A stretch of 64,000 bases of DNA from Actinobacillus capsulatus DSM 19761 (GTDB lineage: Bacteria > Pseudomonadota > Gammaproteobacteria > Enterobacterales > Pasteurellaceae): the NCBI RefSeq assembly GCF_000374285.1, contig NZ_KB893935.1, positions 1 through 64,000 of the forward strand. The letters run 5' to 3'. This document shows, in pieces, positions 52,251 through 62,122 of the stretch. Each line of letters begins with the position of its first letter. The stretch's first letter is position 1. Under the pieces are notes generated by a model. That model was given only the letters and a program-made list of their open reading frames with translations. It was not told where the DNA came from and did not search any database. The position numbers were made by a program, and so were the translations under genes.

Positions 52251-52251
52251 A

Positions 52252-52309
52252 ACAAGCGGTCAAATTCCCTAAAAATTTTGCAAAAAATCTGAAGAATTTG
52301 ACCGCTTGT
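52252..52309. terminator. inverted uptake-signal pair after the lipoprotein unit
   Basis: ACAAGCGGTCAAATTC and GAATTTGACCGCTTGT are perfect 16-base arms with exact uptake signals on both strands. Confidence 0.8.
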
Positions 52310-52315
52310 GATAAG

Positions 52316-52343
52316 AAAAAAGTGCGTATAAACGCACTTTTTT
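52316..52343. terminator. bidirectional terminator near fabB
   Basis: AAAAAGTGCGT pairs with ACGCACTTTTT around a short A/T loop. T-run on both strands; it ends convergent fabB. Confidence 0.85.
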
Positions 52344-52362
52344 ACTTTATATAGTTAGGTGA

Positions 52363-53580
52363 TTAGCCGTTGTATTTTTGGAATACTAAGCAAGCATTCG
52401 TACCACCGAAACCGAAGCTGTTAGACATTACAGTTGTTAACGCTTTGTCTTGACGCTCAGTTACGATATTTAAACCTTCCGCTTGTTCGTCTAATGTTTC
52501 GATATTAATGCTTGGTGCGATAAAGCCGTTATCTAACATTAATAATGAGTAGATTGCTTCGTGTGCGCCTGCTGCACCTAAAGAGTGACCTGTCATTGAT
52601 TTTGTTGATGAAATCGCAGGTTTTTTATCACCGAATACGTTTTTAATTGCACCTAATTCTTTCACATCACCAACCGGTGTAGAAGTACCGTGTACGTTAA
52701 TGTATTCCACTTCACCGTTTACTGTTGCTAACGCTTGTTTCATACAACGTTCCGCACCTTCACCGCTTGGCGCAACCATATCATAACCGTCAGAAGTCGC
52801 ACCGTAACCTACGATTTCAGCGTAGATTTTTGCGCCACGAGCAAGTGCGTGTTCTAATTCTTCAACCACAACAACCGCGCCGCCACCTGCGATAACGAAA
52901 CCGTCGCGGTTTGCGTCGTAAGCACGGCTTGCTTTAGTTGGGTTATCGTTATATTTGGTTGACACCGCACCCATCGCATCGAATTCAGTTGCACATTCCC
53001 AAGAAAGTTCTTCCGCACCGCCGGCAAACACAACGTCTTGTTTACCTAATTGGATTAATTCCATTGCATGACCGATACAGTGAGCTGAAGTTGCACATGC
53101 AGAACTAATTGAGTAGTTAACACCACGGATTTTGTATGGTGTTGCTAAACATGCTGACACGCTTGATGCCATTGTTTTAGTTACCGCATAAGGACCAACC
53201 GCTTTTACGCCACGTGGACCACGTACCGCATCACAAGCCACTAATTGGCTGTGTGCTGAACCAGTACCCGCACCGATTACTAAACCGGTACGATCGTTTG
53301 ATACTTGATCTTCAGTTAAACCTGAATCTTCGATCGCTTCTTTCATTGAAAGATAAGCGTAAGCAGCAGCATCACCCATAAAACGGTAAATTTTACGGTC
53401 AATTAATTCTGCCGGATTTAATTTGATTGTTCCGGCAACTTGGCTACGCATGCCTACTTCAGCAAATTCAGGAACGAATTCAATGCCGGATTTACCTTCT
53501 TTTAATGAGGCTAAAACTTCTTTTTTATTGTTACCGATACTAGAAATTACGCCTAAACCAGTGATAACGACTCTTTTCAT
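52363..53580 (-). CDS. fabB: beta-ketoacyl-ACP synthase I
   Basis: This 405-residue condensing enzyme of fatty acid elongation is also needed for unsaturated fatty acids. The catalytic Cys is in [14 protein letters not shown] (about residue 163), and the two His are in [13 protein letters not shown] and [13 protein letters not shown]. The N-terminus [18 protein letters not shown] fits FabB rather than FabF. Full length (E. coli 406). A single-gene unit between a terminator and the cyaA promoter region. Confidence 0.97.
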   Translation of the reverse strand: MKRVVITGLGVISSIGNNKKEVLASLKEGKSGIEFVPEFAEVGMRSQVAGTIKLNPAELIDRKIYRFMGDAAAYAYLSMKEAIEDSGLTEDQVSNDRTGLVIGAGTGSAHSQLVACDAVRGPRGVKAVGPYAVTKTMASSVSACLATPYKIRGVNYSISSACATSAHCIGHAMELIQLGKQDVVFAGGAEELSWECATEFDAMGAVSTKYNDNPTKASRAYDANRDGFVIAGGGAVVVVEELEHALARGAKIYAEIVGYGATSDGYDMVAPSGEGAERCMKQALATVNGEVEYINVHGTSTPVGDVKELGAIKNVFGDKKPAISSTKSMTGHSLGAAGAHEAIYSLLMLDNGFIAPSINIETLDEQAEGLNIVTERQDKALTTVMSNSFGFGGTNACLVFQKYNG

Positions 53581-53783
53581 TTTGCTTCCTTCATCATAAT
53601 TGATTTCGTATAAGATATTAGGTTCAGCTTACACTTGTTCGCTAAAGTAAGCTACTAAAACTTATGTATTTTACATGATTTTAGGACTGGTCTGAACTCT
53701 TTTCGCAAAAGATAGCGGTCTGATCCGAGCTGTTTTTTGCGAATTTTTGCGAAACAAGGCGACTGACTTTACTTTTTTGAGCA

Positions 53784-53805
53784 AAATGTTAAATTGATCA
53801 CATTT
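53784..53805 (+). promoter_or_regulatory. CRP-binding site before cyaA
   Basis: TGTTA-N6-TCACA (53787-53802) within flanking AAA and TTT matches the 22-base CRP consensus with one change in the left half. It lies 20 bases upstream of the cyaA GTG. In E. coli CRP represses cyaA from a site at its main promoter, so feedback control by cAMP is inferred here. Confidence 0.7.
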
Positions 53806-53825
53806 TTTATAACAAGGGATTTAAC

Positions 53826-56339
53826 GTGGAAGAGTTGGGGCTATCGACGGCTTACTTACATCAGCCATTGTCTGGTGTGTCGGATACTTTTTCTTCAATC
53901 ATTAACCAATTAAGTTGGTCTATTCCTCGTATTGATGCCTTAAATGATTTTCGAATTAAACGTGCTTTAGCTGCGAATAATCCGCAGTTTCAGTACGTTT
54001 TTTCTTTATTACCCCTCTTAATTCATGTCAATTGCCCTGAATTGCCCGCCTATGTAAAAAATGCGCCGAACGGTATTGCGCAATTTCAGCTATCAGATTT
54101 TCAAAATCAGTGTTTAGCTAGTGTTAATCTGAATGCTGAGACGATTGAATGTTTTTCACAGAATCCTGCATTTGATGCCTTATATTCAATGGGGAGTACT
54201 GGGAGCATTACTCAAACAAGTCTATCTGATTTAGACTTGTGGCTTTGTTATTCTGATCGCTTGAGCGCGGTGGAATACCAATTAATCGAACAAAAACTGA
54301 CTAAAATAAAACATTGGGCAAAACACTTTGAGGTGGAACTCAATTTTTATTTAATGAATCCTAACCATTTCAAAGCGAATTTAATCAGTAATGATGTGAA
54401 TGCGGAACATAGCGGCTCTGCACAGCATTTTTTCTTGCTGGATGAATTTTATCGTTCGGCAATTCGCTTATCCGGTAAGCGTTTGTTATGGCTTCACTTA
54501 AGTGATAAACAATACCAAGAATGTATGCAGCTAACGGATTTTGATCACGGTGAATGGATTGATTTCGGTGATTTTTCTTCGCTTTCGACTGCGGAGTTTT
54601 TCGGTGCAAGCTTGTGGCAATTATATAAAGGGATTGATTGCCCGTATAAATCGGCACTTAAAATTTTACTATTGGAAAGTTATGCGGAGACTTATCCGGA
54701 AACGGCTTTAATCTCAAAAGTATTCAAGCAGAAGTTGCTTAATCAAACGTCGGAAAAATATCATTTTGACCCTTATTTAGCCATGCTGGAGCAAGTCACG
54801 GTTTATTTAACCAATCGTAAAGAATTCGTGCGTTTAGGGCATGTCAGAATGTGCTTTTATATGAAAGCGAATGAAGGAGATAAGTCAGATTCTTGGCGTA
54901 AGCAAGCGTTACTAGAGCTGGTACATGGTTGGCAATGGAATGTGAACGAAATTAAATTACTGAATAATCGTGAGAGTTGGAAAATTAAACAGGCGATTAG
55001 CCATCAACAAATTATTGTTGATTTGTTGTTACAGAGCTATCGTAATTTAATTCATTTTGCCCGCAAGTTTCATATTGATCCAAGCATTTTAACCAATGAT
55101 GTCGATACTTTAATGCGTAAGTTGTATTCGGTGTTTGAAGTATTACCGGGAAAAGTGCCATTAATTAATCCGCATATTGCTAAAAATTTATCGGAAAGCG
55201 CTGTCACTTTTATTGAGGCAAGAGAAGGCTCTACATTGCAGTCCGGTTGGTATTTAATTAATCAAGCGCCAAGAAGCCCGTACAATTCGGAATTACGTTA
55301 TGTACGCCATGCGAAGAATCTGATCAAGGCGGTGGCTTGGGGCTATTTTAACGGGGTGATTACTTCAAGTACTCAGTTACACCTAGTTAGCCGTAGCTTA
55401 GATTTACCAAAACTGCGTCAATTTATTACGGATTTAAGACTTTCTTTTCCTATGGCCGCGCCGGTGATTAGCGAGCAGGATATGCTGCACCCGAATGAGA
55501 TTCGTAGTTTGATTTTGGCGGTGAATTTGGTGAATGATCCGACCCAAAAACTGGCGGAAATGCGCCGTAGCGTGCAGCCAAGTGATTTATTCAATTTCGG
55601 TTCTTCGCAAGAGAATTTGGTCGGCAGCGTCAGTATTATTTATCGTAATATGTGGAACGAAATTCGCACGCTCCAATTTGAAGGGGATGATGCGATCTTA
55701 AAAGCGTTAAAACTCATTTCGAATAAGATCTATCGAAGTTCGGCACCACCGCAATCGGTCAATGTATTTTGCTATAGTCGTCGTTTTCGAAGTGAGTTGC
55801 GAGAGTTTATCGCTGATCTTGTACATCATTGTATTACGATTCAAACCGGTACGATTTCCCATCGACATTCGTTGAATACGTTGAAAGTTGCGGGGAAAAC
55901 GTGGCAATTTATTTTTGGAAAACAAAAGGTTGCTATTCAACAGATAGAGGAGCAAGCGGTCGATTTTACCCAAAATTTTGCAAATGCCGAATCAAGCTCA
56001 GAAAGTGATGACTTGGCGTTTCCACGTGAAATTGATGAATTTGCGAGTGAAGGATTCTTACAATTCTTTTTTGAAGACAATCTGGATGAGAGCTTTAACG
56101 TTTATATTTTAGATGAAAAGAATATGTTAGAAGCTTATTACTACTGTTTCGGTGCAAAAGAAGAAAAAGTGAAAGAAATTAATCGACTGCATTCGGTAGA
56201 AGAAAATGCCGCCTTGGCAACCAGCAGTTTTAATTTCCCTCAGTTCTATCAACTTATTCGGGTTAACGGCGAAATGCAAATTGTGCCGTTCCAAAGTAAA
56301 CAACATAGAAACTATTTAGCGCAGTTACAAGCGGTCTAA
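53826..56339 (+). CDS. cyaA: class I adenylate cyclase
   Basis: This 837-residue enzyme makes cAMP, which drives competence and catabolite control in Pasteurellaceae. The catalytic half has SMGSTGSITQTSLSDLDLWLC (the GSxxS...DLDxW signature) and the regulatory half ends GFLQFFFED and NIYILDE-like NVYILDE. The start is GTG at 53826 with AAGGGA before it; E. coli cyaA also uses a weak codon (TTG). Length close to E. coli (848). A CRP site overlaps the promoter region. Two uptake signals lie near its 3' end. Confidence 0.96.
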   Translation: MEELGLSTAYLHQPLSGVSDTFSSIINQLSWSIPRIDALNDFRIKRALAANNPQFQYVFSLLPLLIHVNCPELPAYVKNAPNGIAQFQLSDFQNQCLASVNLNAETIECFSQNPAFDALYSMGSTGSITQTSLSDLDLWLCYSDRLSAVEYQLIEQKLTKIKHWAKHFEVELNFYLMNPNHFKANLISNDVNAEHSGSAQHFFLLDEFYRSAIRLSGKRLLWLHLSDKQYQECMQLTDFDHGEWIDFGDFSSLSTAEFFGASLWQLYKGIDCPYKSALKILLLESYAETYPETALISKVFKQKLLNQTSEKYHFDPYLAMLEQVTVYLTNRKEFVRLGHVRMCFYMKANEGDKSDSWRKQALLELVHGWQWNVNEIKLLNNRESWKIKQAISHQQIIVDLLLQSYRNLIHFARKFHIDPSILTNDVDTLMRKLYSVFEVLPGKVPLINPHIAKNLSESAVTFIEAREGSTLQSGWYLINQAPRSPYNSELRYVRHAKNLIKAVAWGYFNGVITSSTQLHLVSRSLDLPKLRQFITDLRLSFPMAAPVISEQDMLHPNEIRSLILAVNLVNDPTQKLAEMRRSVQPSDLFNFGSSQENLVGSVSIIYRNMWNEIRTLQFEGDDAILKALKLISNKIYRSSAPPQSVNVFCYSRRFRSELREFIADLVHHCITIQTGTISHRHSLNTLKVAGKTWQFIFGKQKVAIQQIEEQAVDFTQNFANAESSSESDDLAFPREIDEFASEGFLQFFFEDNLDESFNVYILDEKNMLEAYYYCFGAKEEKVKEINRLHSVEENAALATSSFNFPQFYQLIRVNGEMQIVPFQSKQHRNYLAQLQAV

Positions 56340-56387
56340 ATTGGCTAACTTTTTACATTATAATTTTAATTTATACACAACATCATT

Positions 56388-58250
56388 ATGTCCGAAGGTA
56401 TTTCCCATCTTGCCAATCCAGAATTGGCGAAAATTGTTGTTTTACTGGCAACCAGTATTACGATTGTTCCATTGTTTAAACGTATCGGCTTAGGCAGCGT
56501 ATTAGGCTATTTAGTCGCCGGCTGCCTCATTGGCCCGTCCGTACTTGGTTTATTCCAAGATCCCCAAGCGGTTGTGCATTTAGCCGAACTTGGTGTGGTT
56601 ATGTTCTTGTTTATTATTGGTTTGGAAATGCACCCAGAGTTGCTGTGGAGTATGCGCAAAGCCATTTTTGGACGAGGCTTTTTGCAGGTTGCAACTTGTG
56701 GGACATTACTTACTTTCGCCGGTATTCACATTCTAGGGCTTAAACCAGAGGTGGCATTTATTGCCGGTGCCGGTTTTGCGTTGTCTTCTACTGCTATCGT
56801 AATGCAAGTTTTGGAAGATAAAGGGATTGCCAGCACCTTAAAAGGGCAGCGCATTGTTTCAACACTATTGTTTGAAGATTTAGCGATTGTGCCATTGCTG
56901 GCTTCGATTGCTTTCCTCTCACCGGAAGCGGAGGCTGAACCGACATTTAATTTCACTTCGATTGGTATCGCGATAGTCGGCATTATTATTTTGGTGGTGG
57001 GTAGTAAATGGGTGATGAATCCGCTGTTTCGAATGATTTCGAAAGCTAAAGTGCGTGAGATGATGACCGCCGCTGCACTGCTAGTAGTATTAGGCGCGGC
57101 TTGGTTGATGGAAGCTAGCGGGCTTTCGATGGCAATGGGGGCGTTTGTTGCCGGTGTGATTTTATCGGAATCGGCGTTCCGCCACCAATTAGAAGCGGAT
57201 ATTGAGCCGTTTCGTGGTCTATTGCTCGGTTTATTCTTTATGGGCGTGGGCATGTCGCTCGATTTAAATTTTGTCTTTAATGATTTGCTATGGCTATTAA
57301 GTATTGTGGCGATATGTGTGTTGGGTAAAGCATTGGTTGTGTATGTTATCGCTCGCTTAACCCGTTTAAGCCATAGAGAATCAATGATGCGAATGTCGAT
57401 TATGTCGCATGGCGGTGAATTTGCGTTTGTACTATTTTCGGCAGCGGCGGCAATCGGTTTATTTAATCAAGATCAGCAGGCAACTTTTACCGCTGCGGTA
57501 ATTGTTTCAATGCTGATTTCTCCGTTGGTTGTGCTGTTTGTACAACGTGTAATGATGCGAAAATCCGCCCAAGAAGCACCGAATATGACGGATATTGAGA
57601 TTGCCGAAGATCTGGAAAATAACGTATTGGTGATTGGCTTTGGACGATTTAGCCAAATCGTATGTCAAACTTTATTAGCGAGAGGTATTACAGTAACGGT
57701 GATCGATTCTAATACCGATCGTATTCGTGCGGCGGCAAGTTTCGGTTTTAAAGTATATTATGGGGACGGCACTCGCTTAGATGTATTACGCGCTAGCGGT
57801 TTGGCGAAAGTGGACTGTGTGGTATTAGGTATCAATAACCCGGAGCGAAGCGCACTCATTGTTGAACAGATTAAACAAGAGTTTCCGTTAACGCCGATTT
57901 TGGCTCGCACCTATGATCGTCATAGTGCGATTGAATTAACTAAGCGACATGTCGATTTCCAAATTCGTGAGACGTTTGAATCGGCTTTAGTGTTAAGTAA
58001 AGCGGCAATGATGAAATTAGGTATTGATGATATTGAAGCGGACAGTGTGATTGAGAGCGTGAGAGCCTTGGATAAGGAACGCTTTAAAGAAGAACTAATT
58101 TATGGCTCTTCGGTTGAAATTGTACGCAAATACTTTACGCCGAAACCGTTTGTGAGACCGCAACAAGAAGCGGAAGCGCTGAATGAATCTGCCGCAGAAA
58201 TTTTGGCAGAGGACGAGAGCGAGCAGGCGGCGAGCAATGAAAATAAATAA
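56388..58250 (+). CDS. Kef-type K+/H+ antiporter (KefB/KefC family)
   Basis: This 620-residue protein has an N-terminal CPA2 antiporter domain with about twelve membrane helices (residues 1-385). SSTAIVMQVLEDKG is the conserved ion-path motif, and HGGEFAFVLFS lies near the end. A linker and a TrkA-N/KTN domain follow, starting VLVIGFGRFSQIVCQTLLARG with the glycine-rich nucleotide site. KefB and KefC are glutathione-gated potassium efflux systems that protect against electrophiles. The length fits KefC (620). No ancillary kefF or kefG gene is adjacent, so B or C cannot be decided. Confidence 0.9.
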   Translation: MSEGISHLANPELAKIVVLLATSITIVPLFKRIGLGSVLGYLVAGCLIGPSVLGLFQDPQAVVHLAELGVVMFLFIIGLEMHPELLWSMRKAIFGRGFLQVATCGTLLTFAGIHILGLKPEVAFIAGAGFALSSTAIVMQVLEDKGIASTLKGQRIVSTLLFEDLAIVPLLASIAFLSPEAEAEPTFNFTSIGIAIVGIIILVVGSKWVMNPLFRMISKAKVREMMTAAALLVVLGAAWLMEASGLSMAMGAFVAGVILSESAFRHQLEADIEPFRGLLLGLFFMGVGMSLDLNFVFNDLLWLLSIVAICVLGKALVVYVIARLTRLSHRESMMRMSIMSHGGEFAFVLFSAAAAIGLFNQDQQATFTAAVIVSMLISPLVVLFVQRVMMRKSAQEAPNMTDIEIAEDLENNVLVIGFGRFSQIVCQTLLARGITVTVIDSNTDRIRAAASFGFKVYYGDGTRLDVLRASGLAKVDCVVLGINNPERSALIVEQIKQEFPLTPILARTYDRHSAIELTKRHVDFQIRETFESALVLSKAAMMKLGIDDIEADSVIESVRALDKERFKEELIYGSSVEIVRKYFTPKPFVRPQQEAEALNESAAEILAEDESEQAASNENK

Positions 58251-58303
58251 CGGCTAATTTATCGAAGCAATAAAATTCGGATTAGATCAAATCTTTTTAC
58301 AAC

Positions 58304-58326
58304 AAAGGGCGAGTTATCGCCCTTTT
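58304..58326 (+). terminator. terminator after the Kef gene
   Basis: AAAGGGCGA and TCGCCCTTT form a perfect nine-base stem around GTTA. Confidence 0.8.
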
Positions 58327-58428
58327 CATTTACATCATGCTAACAACTCTTTATGATGGCATAGCTATGAAAAACACGTATTTCGGTTAGCAGTCGTTTG
58401 TCTTTATAGAGTTAGATAAGGTTTATTT

Positions 58429-60324
58429 ATGCTCCCTGAGTTGGGTTATTTTGCATTGATTTTGGCTACGGTCGTAGCTGTTTTTCAAGTGGGTTTATCA
58501 TTGTGGGGCGAACTATTTAAACGCCCGCAATTGTTGAGTTTGAATCCGTTATTTAGCGGAGTACAGGCGCTATGTTGCATTGTCTCGTTCGGGACGTTGG
58601 CGCACGCATTTTTGAGCGATGATTTTTCTGTCATTTATGTTGCGCAGCATTCAAATAGTCAATTACCGGACTTCTTTAAATTTGCAGCGACTTGGGGCGG
58701 ACATGAAGGCTCAATGCTGTTTTGGCTCGCCGCATTAACCCTTTGGACCGGCGTGTTTTGCATTTTTTCCGATAAATCCGACCGCTTGTTTAACTACCGT
58801 ACCCAAGCGATGCTAGGGTTGATTAGCCTTGGCTTTATGCTGTTTATCTTATTGGTTTCCAATCCGTTTGAACGTAGTTTCCCACCGCCGCCGGAAGGGC
58901 GAGATTTAAATCCGATGCTACAGGATGTCGGGTTGATCTTTCATCCGCCGTTACTTTATTTGGGCTATGTCGGCTTTGCGGTAAGTTTTGCGATGATTGT
59001 GGCGAGTTTACTTTCCGGTGTATTAGATGCGGCAACCGCACGCTGGATTCGTCCATGGGTAATGATTTCATGGGGATTTTTAACCGCCGGTATTATTTTA
59101 GGTGCTTGGTGGGCGTACTATGAGTTGGGCTGGGGCGGCTGGTGGTTCTGGGATCCGGTCGAAAACGCTTCATTAATGCCATGGCTATTGGGTACGGCAT
59201 TAATTCATTCCTTAATTGTGAGCGAACAAAGAGGCATTTTTAGCTATTGGACGATTTTATTAGCCATTTTTGCTTTCGCATTGAGTTTGCTCGGGACTTT
59301 TATTGTTCGTTCTGGTGTTCTGACCTCGGTACATGCTTTTGCGGTTGATCCGGATCGCGGTATGGCATTACTAATTCTATTTTTCAGTTTAAGTTTTATC
59401 GCATTAGCGCTATTCGCTTTCCGTGTAAATTTATGGCAAGGCGAGGTGCGTTTCCGCTTGTTCTCAAAAGAAACCAGCTTTCTGTTGTTGAACGGATTAT
59501 TGACGATTGCTACTTGTGCTGTAGTACTCGGTACATTTTATCCGATGATTTTTACTGCAATGAATTGGGGGACAATTTCAGTCGGTGCGCCTTATTTTAA
59601 TAGCATATTTGCGCCGTTAACCATGTTTCTTATGTTAGCGATGGGGCTGGCGGCAATATTGCGTTGGAAGCAGATTCCGCTAAAAACGATTTTATTCAAA
59701 CTGGCTTTGTTGCCGATTGCATTAGGATTGGCGGTCGGGTTGATTCAACATACGATTGCGCAAATGCAGCTATACCAATTCGAGCTATTACCTTTATTAT
59801 TTGTGACGTTAGCTATGTGGATCATTTTGACCCATATTCCTTATTTGCAATATATGTGGCAAATTCGACCGCTTGCAATGCGTTTAGCGCATATCGGTTT
59901 TGCCATTTGTGTGATTGGCGCGATGATGAATAGTTATTATGGCGATGAGATTGGTGTGCGCCTCAAGCCGGATCAACAAGCGAATTTAGCCGGTTTTACT
60001 TTCCGATATGAAGGCTATCGTGATGTTATCGGAGCCAACTATACAGCGGAGCAAGCGATTTTTAGTATTACTAAAGCGGGAGAAGAATTAGCAATAGTCA
60101 TACCGGAGCGCCGTTATTATGATGTGAGAACCATGACAATGGCGGAAGTCGGTTTGTATCATCATGGTTTAGATGACGTGTATATCGTAATGGGCGATAA
60201 ATTCGGTAACTTAGAATATGCGTTCCGCTTACATTATAAGCCTTATGTCAGAGCATTATGGCTTGGCGGTATTATGATGGTTATCGCCTCAATTTTGGCG
60301 TTGTTTGGTTATCGCCGTAAATAA
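58429..60324 (+). CDS. ccmF: cytochrome c haem lyase subunit CcmF
   Basis: This 631-residue membrane protein joins haem to apocytochrome c together with CcmH and CcmI. The periplasmic tryptophan-rich WWD signature GWGGWWFWDPVENASLMPW is present at about residues 236-254, and haem-ligand histidines lie in nearby loops. About 15 membrane helices. E. coli CcmF has 647 residues. It starts a four-gene run ccmF-ccmG-ccmH-ccmI. The upstream ccmABCDE genes are not adjacent; a Kef gene and terminator are there instead. Confidence 0.96.
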   Translation: MLPELGYFALILATVVAVFQVGLSLWGELFKRPQLLSLNPLFSGVQALCCIVSFGTLAHAFLSDDFSVIYVAQHSNSQLPDFFKFAATWGGHEGSMLFWLAALTLWTGVFCIFSDKSDRLFNYRTQAMLGLISLGFMLFILLVSNPFERSFPPPPEGRDLNPMLQDVGLIFHPPLLYLGYVGFAVSFAMIVASLLSGVLDAATARWIRPWVMISWGFLTAGIILGAWWAYYELGWGGWWFWDPVENASLMPWLLGTALIHSLIVSEQRGIFSYWTILLAIFAFALSLLGTFIVRSGVLTSVHAFAVDPDRGMALLILFFSLSFIALALFAFRVNLWQGEVRFRLFSKETSFLLLNGLLTIATCAVVLGTFYPMIFTAMNWGTISVGAPYFNSIFAPLTMFLMLAMGLAAILRWKQIPLKTILFKLALLPIALGLAVGLIQHTIAQMQLYQFELLPLLFVTLAMWIILTHIPYLQYMWQIRPLAMRLAHIGFAICVIGAMMNSYYGDEIGVRLKPDQQANLAGFTFRYEGYRDVIGANYTAEQAIFSITKAGEELAIVIPERRYYDVRTMTMAEVGLYHHGLDDVYIVMGDKFGNLEYAFRLHYKPYVRALWLGGIMMVIASILALFGYRRK

Positions 60325-60345
60325 ATTTTATGATGGATGAATAAG

Positions 60346-60879
60346 ATGAAAAAAGCCTTTTTGTTTTTGCCTCTATTATTATTGGTTGCTTTAGTGGCGT
60401 TTCTTACCGTGCCGTTAATGAATAAAGACGCATTAGCGCCGACCGAAGATTGGCGCGATAAACCGTTTCCTGAATTTGTCGGTAAGAATTTATTAGATCC
60501 GCACGCACGTTTAAATAATAACAGCTTACCGAAAGAGCCTTATATTCTGAATGTGTGGGCAAGTTGGTGTGCTTGGTGTATTAAAGAATTTCCGATTTTA
60601 TTAAAGCTTAAAGAGCAAGGCGTTCCGATTGTCGGCTTAACTTACACCGATGAACCGAATGCGGCGAGAGCGGCATTAAATCGTTGGGGAAACCCATTTA
60701 ACTTGATTATTGATGATTATGAACGCGGCTTTTTAATTCAAACGTTAAAAGTCTCTTCTGCGCCTTCAAGTTATTTAATTGATAAACACGGGATCGTGCG
60801 TTATCAGCAAAAAGGCTATAACCCGGATTTCGAAAAAGATTTTCTTCCTCGTTTAGAAGTGCTACGTAAGGAACCTTAA
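60346..60879 (+). CDS. ccmG: thiol:disulfide interchange protein CcmG/DsbE
   Basis: This membrane-anchored thioredoxin of about 177 residues reduces apocytochrome c cysteines before haem attachment. A single N-terminal helix (FLFLPLLLLVALVAFLTVPL) is followed by the active site WASWCAWCIKEFP (CxxC) and the cis-Pro segment SSAPSSYLID. The ATG at 60346 fits MKKAF; another ATG lies three codons upstream at 60337. It is 12-21 bases after ccmF, and its stop overlaps the start of ccmH. Confidence 0.95.
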   Translation: MKKAFLFLPLLLLVALVAFLTVPLMNKDALAPTEDWRDKPFPEFVGKNLLDPHARLNNNSLPKEPYILNVWASWCAWCIKEFPILLKLKEQGVPIVGLTYTDEPNAARAALNRWGNPFNLIIDDYERGFLIQTLKVSSAPSSYLIDKHGIVRYQQKGYNPDFEKDFLPRLEVLRKEP

Positions 60880-61271
60880 TGAAACTTTTGCAAAAAATTT
60901 GGCTTTTTTTACCGCTTGTATTGAGTGGTATTGCACAAGCGGAAATGGTCGATACCTTCCAATTTCAGCGAGAGCCAGACCGAGTAAGAGCTGTGGCGTT
61001 AGCGAAATCTCTGCGCTGCCCGCAATGTCAAAATCAAAACTTGGTGGAATCGAATGCTACTACCGCTTATAAACTACGTTTGGAAGTTTATGAAATGGTG
61101 AATCAAGGTAAAAGCAATGAAGAAATTATTCAAATTATGACTAATCGCTTCGGCCATTTTGTGAATTACGATCCGCCGGTTAATGCCCAAACTTGGGTGT
61201 TATGGGGAATGCCGTTCGGATTATGTCTAATTTTATTAAGTCTAATTGTTTGGCGTACGAAAAAGAAATAG
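60879..61271 (+). CDS. ccmH: cytochrome c maturation protein CcmH
   Basis: This 130-residue protein has a signal peptide ending AQA and the redox motif LRCPQCQNQNLVESNA (LRCxxC) in the periplasm, with a C-terminal membrane helix (LWGMPFGLCLILLSLIVW). It handles the disulfide step in apocytochrome preparation. In E. coli CcmH is fused to the CcmI domain; here the two are separate genes, as in many other bacteria. Overlaps the ccmG stop by one base. Confidence 0.95.
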   Translation: MKLLQKIWLFLPLVLSGIAQAEMVDTFQFQREPDRVRAVALAKSLRCPQCQNQNLVESNATTAYKLRLEVYEMVNQGKSNEEIIQIMTNRFGHFVNYDPPVNAQTWVLWGMPFGLCLILLSLIVWRTKKK

Positions 61272-61309
61272 TAACTCGTATTTATTGAAGCGAATTTGAT
61301 GGCGATAAT

Positions 61310-62050
61310 ATGAAAACAAGAGCAGAAATTAATCACGAAAATTATCAGCAAGCGGTTAAATTTGCCGAAAATTTTGCAGATGAGCTGAAAGCGGAGTATC
61401 TCAATGAAGCGGCACAACGCTATCATTTTGAGCAGCAGGCTAGCCAATCTTTGCAAAATTTTTCTAAAAACAGACCGCTTGTCGGGCTATTTCTATTGGT
61501 GTTGAGCTTTATGGTAGCTGCTATTTTTTATTGGCAAACAAAGCGCTATCAAATTGTGAACCGTGGTGAGCAGTTGCATCAAGCTTTTCAAATCCAAGCC
61601 GGGCAAGAAGATAAAGAACAAAAAAATAATCGTTATGTTTTAAGTCTACAAGATCGCTTACGAGAAAACCCGAATAACGGGGAATTATGGTATGAATTGG
61701 GGCAAGCTTACGCATTAAATAATGATTTTGATTCCGCCTTAATTTGTTATGGCAATGCGCAAAAAGTTTTGGGCGAGAAAGCCGCTATTTTTGGTGCAAT
61801 GGCAACCGCCAAATATTATCAAGAAGGAAAAATAATCTCGGCTCAGACCCAACGATGGCTTGATAAAGCGCTGAGTTTAGATAAAAAAGAGAGTACCAGT
61901 TTACTGTTACTCGCATCTCATGCTTATGTGAATAAACAGTATCAACAAGCGATTGATTTCTGGCGACAAGTGCTTGATGGAGAGAATGAATCAATCGATC
62001 GCAGAGCGATTATTCAAAGTATTGAAATGGCTCGTCAATCCTTGAAATAA
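61310..62050 (+). CDS. ccmI: CcmI-like TPR protein of cytochrome c maturation
   Basis: This 246-residue protein has a cytosolic N-terminal helix, a membrane segment at about residues 62-84 (VGLFLLVLSFMVAAIFYW) and a periplasmic tetratricopeptide region (NGELWYELGQAYALNNDFDSALICYGNA and further repeats). It chaperones apocytochrome c to CcmF/CcmH. It is the equivalent of the C-terminal part of E. coli CcmH. It carries two uptake signals in its first 60 codons, in opposite directions. Confidence 0.88.
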   Translation: MKTRAEINHENYQQAVKFAENFADELKAEYLNEAAQRYHFEQQASQSLQNFSKNRPLVGLFLLVLSFMVAAIFYWQTKRYQIVNRGEQLHQAFQIQAGQEDKEQKNNRYVLSLQDRLRENPNNGELWYELGQAYALNNDFDSALICYGNAQKVLGEKAAIFGAMATAKYYQEGKIISAQTQRWLDKALSLDKKESTSLLLLASHAYVNKQYQQAIDFWRQVLDGENESIDRRAIIQSIEMARQSLK

Positions 62051-62054
62051 AAAT

Positions 62055-62108
62055 TAACAGCCCCTGAAAAGCAAACTCTTAAAGTGTGATTTTCAAGGGC
62101 TATTTTAT
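62055..62108 (+). terminator. terminator after ccmI
   Basis: AGCCC with TGAAAA pairs with TTTTCA and GGGCT, followed by ATTTTATTT. It separates ccmI from a convergent gene. Confidence 0.75.
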
Positions 62109-62122
62109 TTATGCTTCACTGT

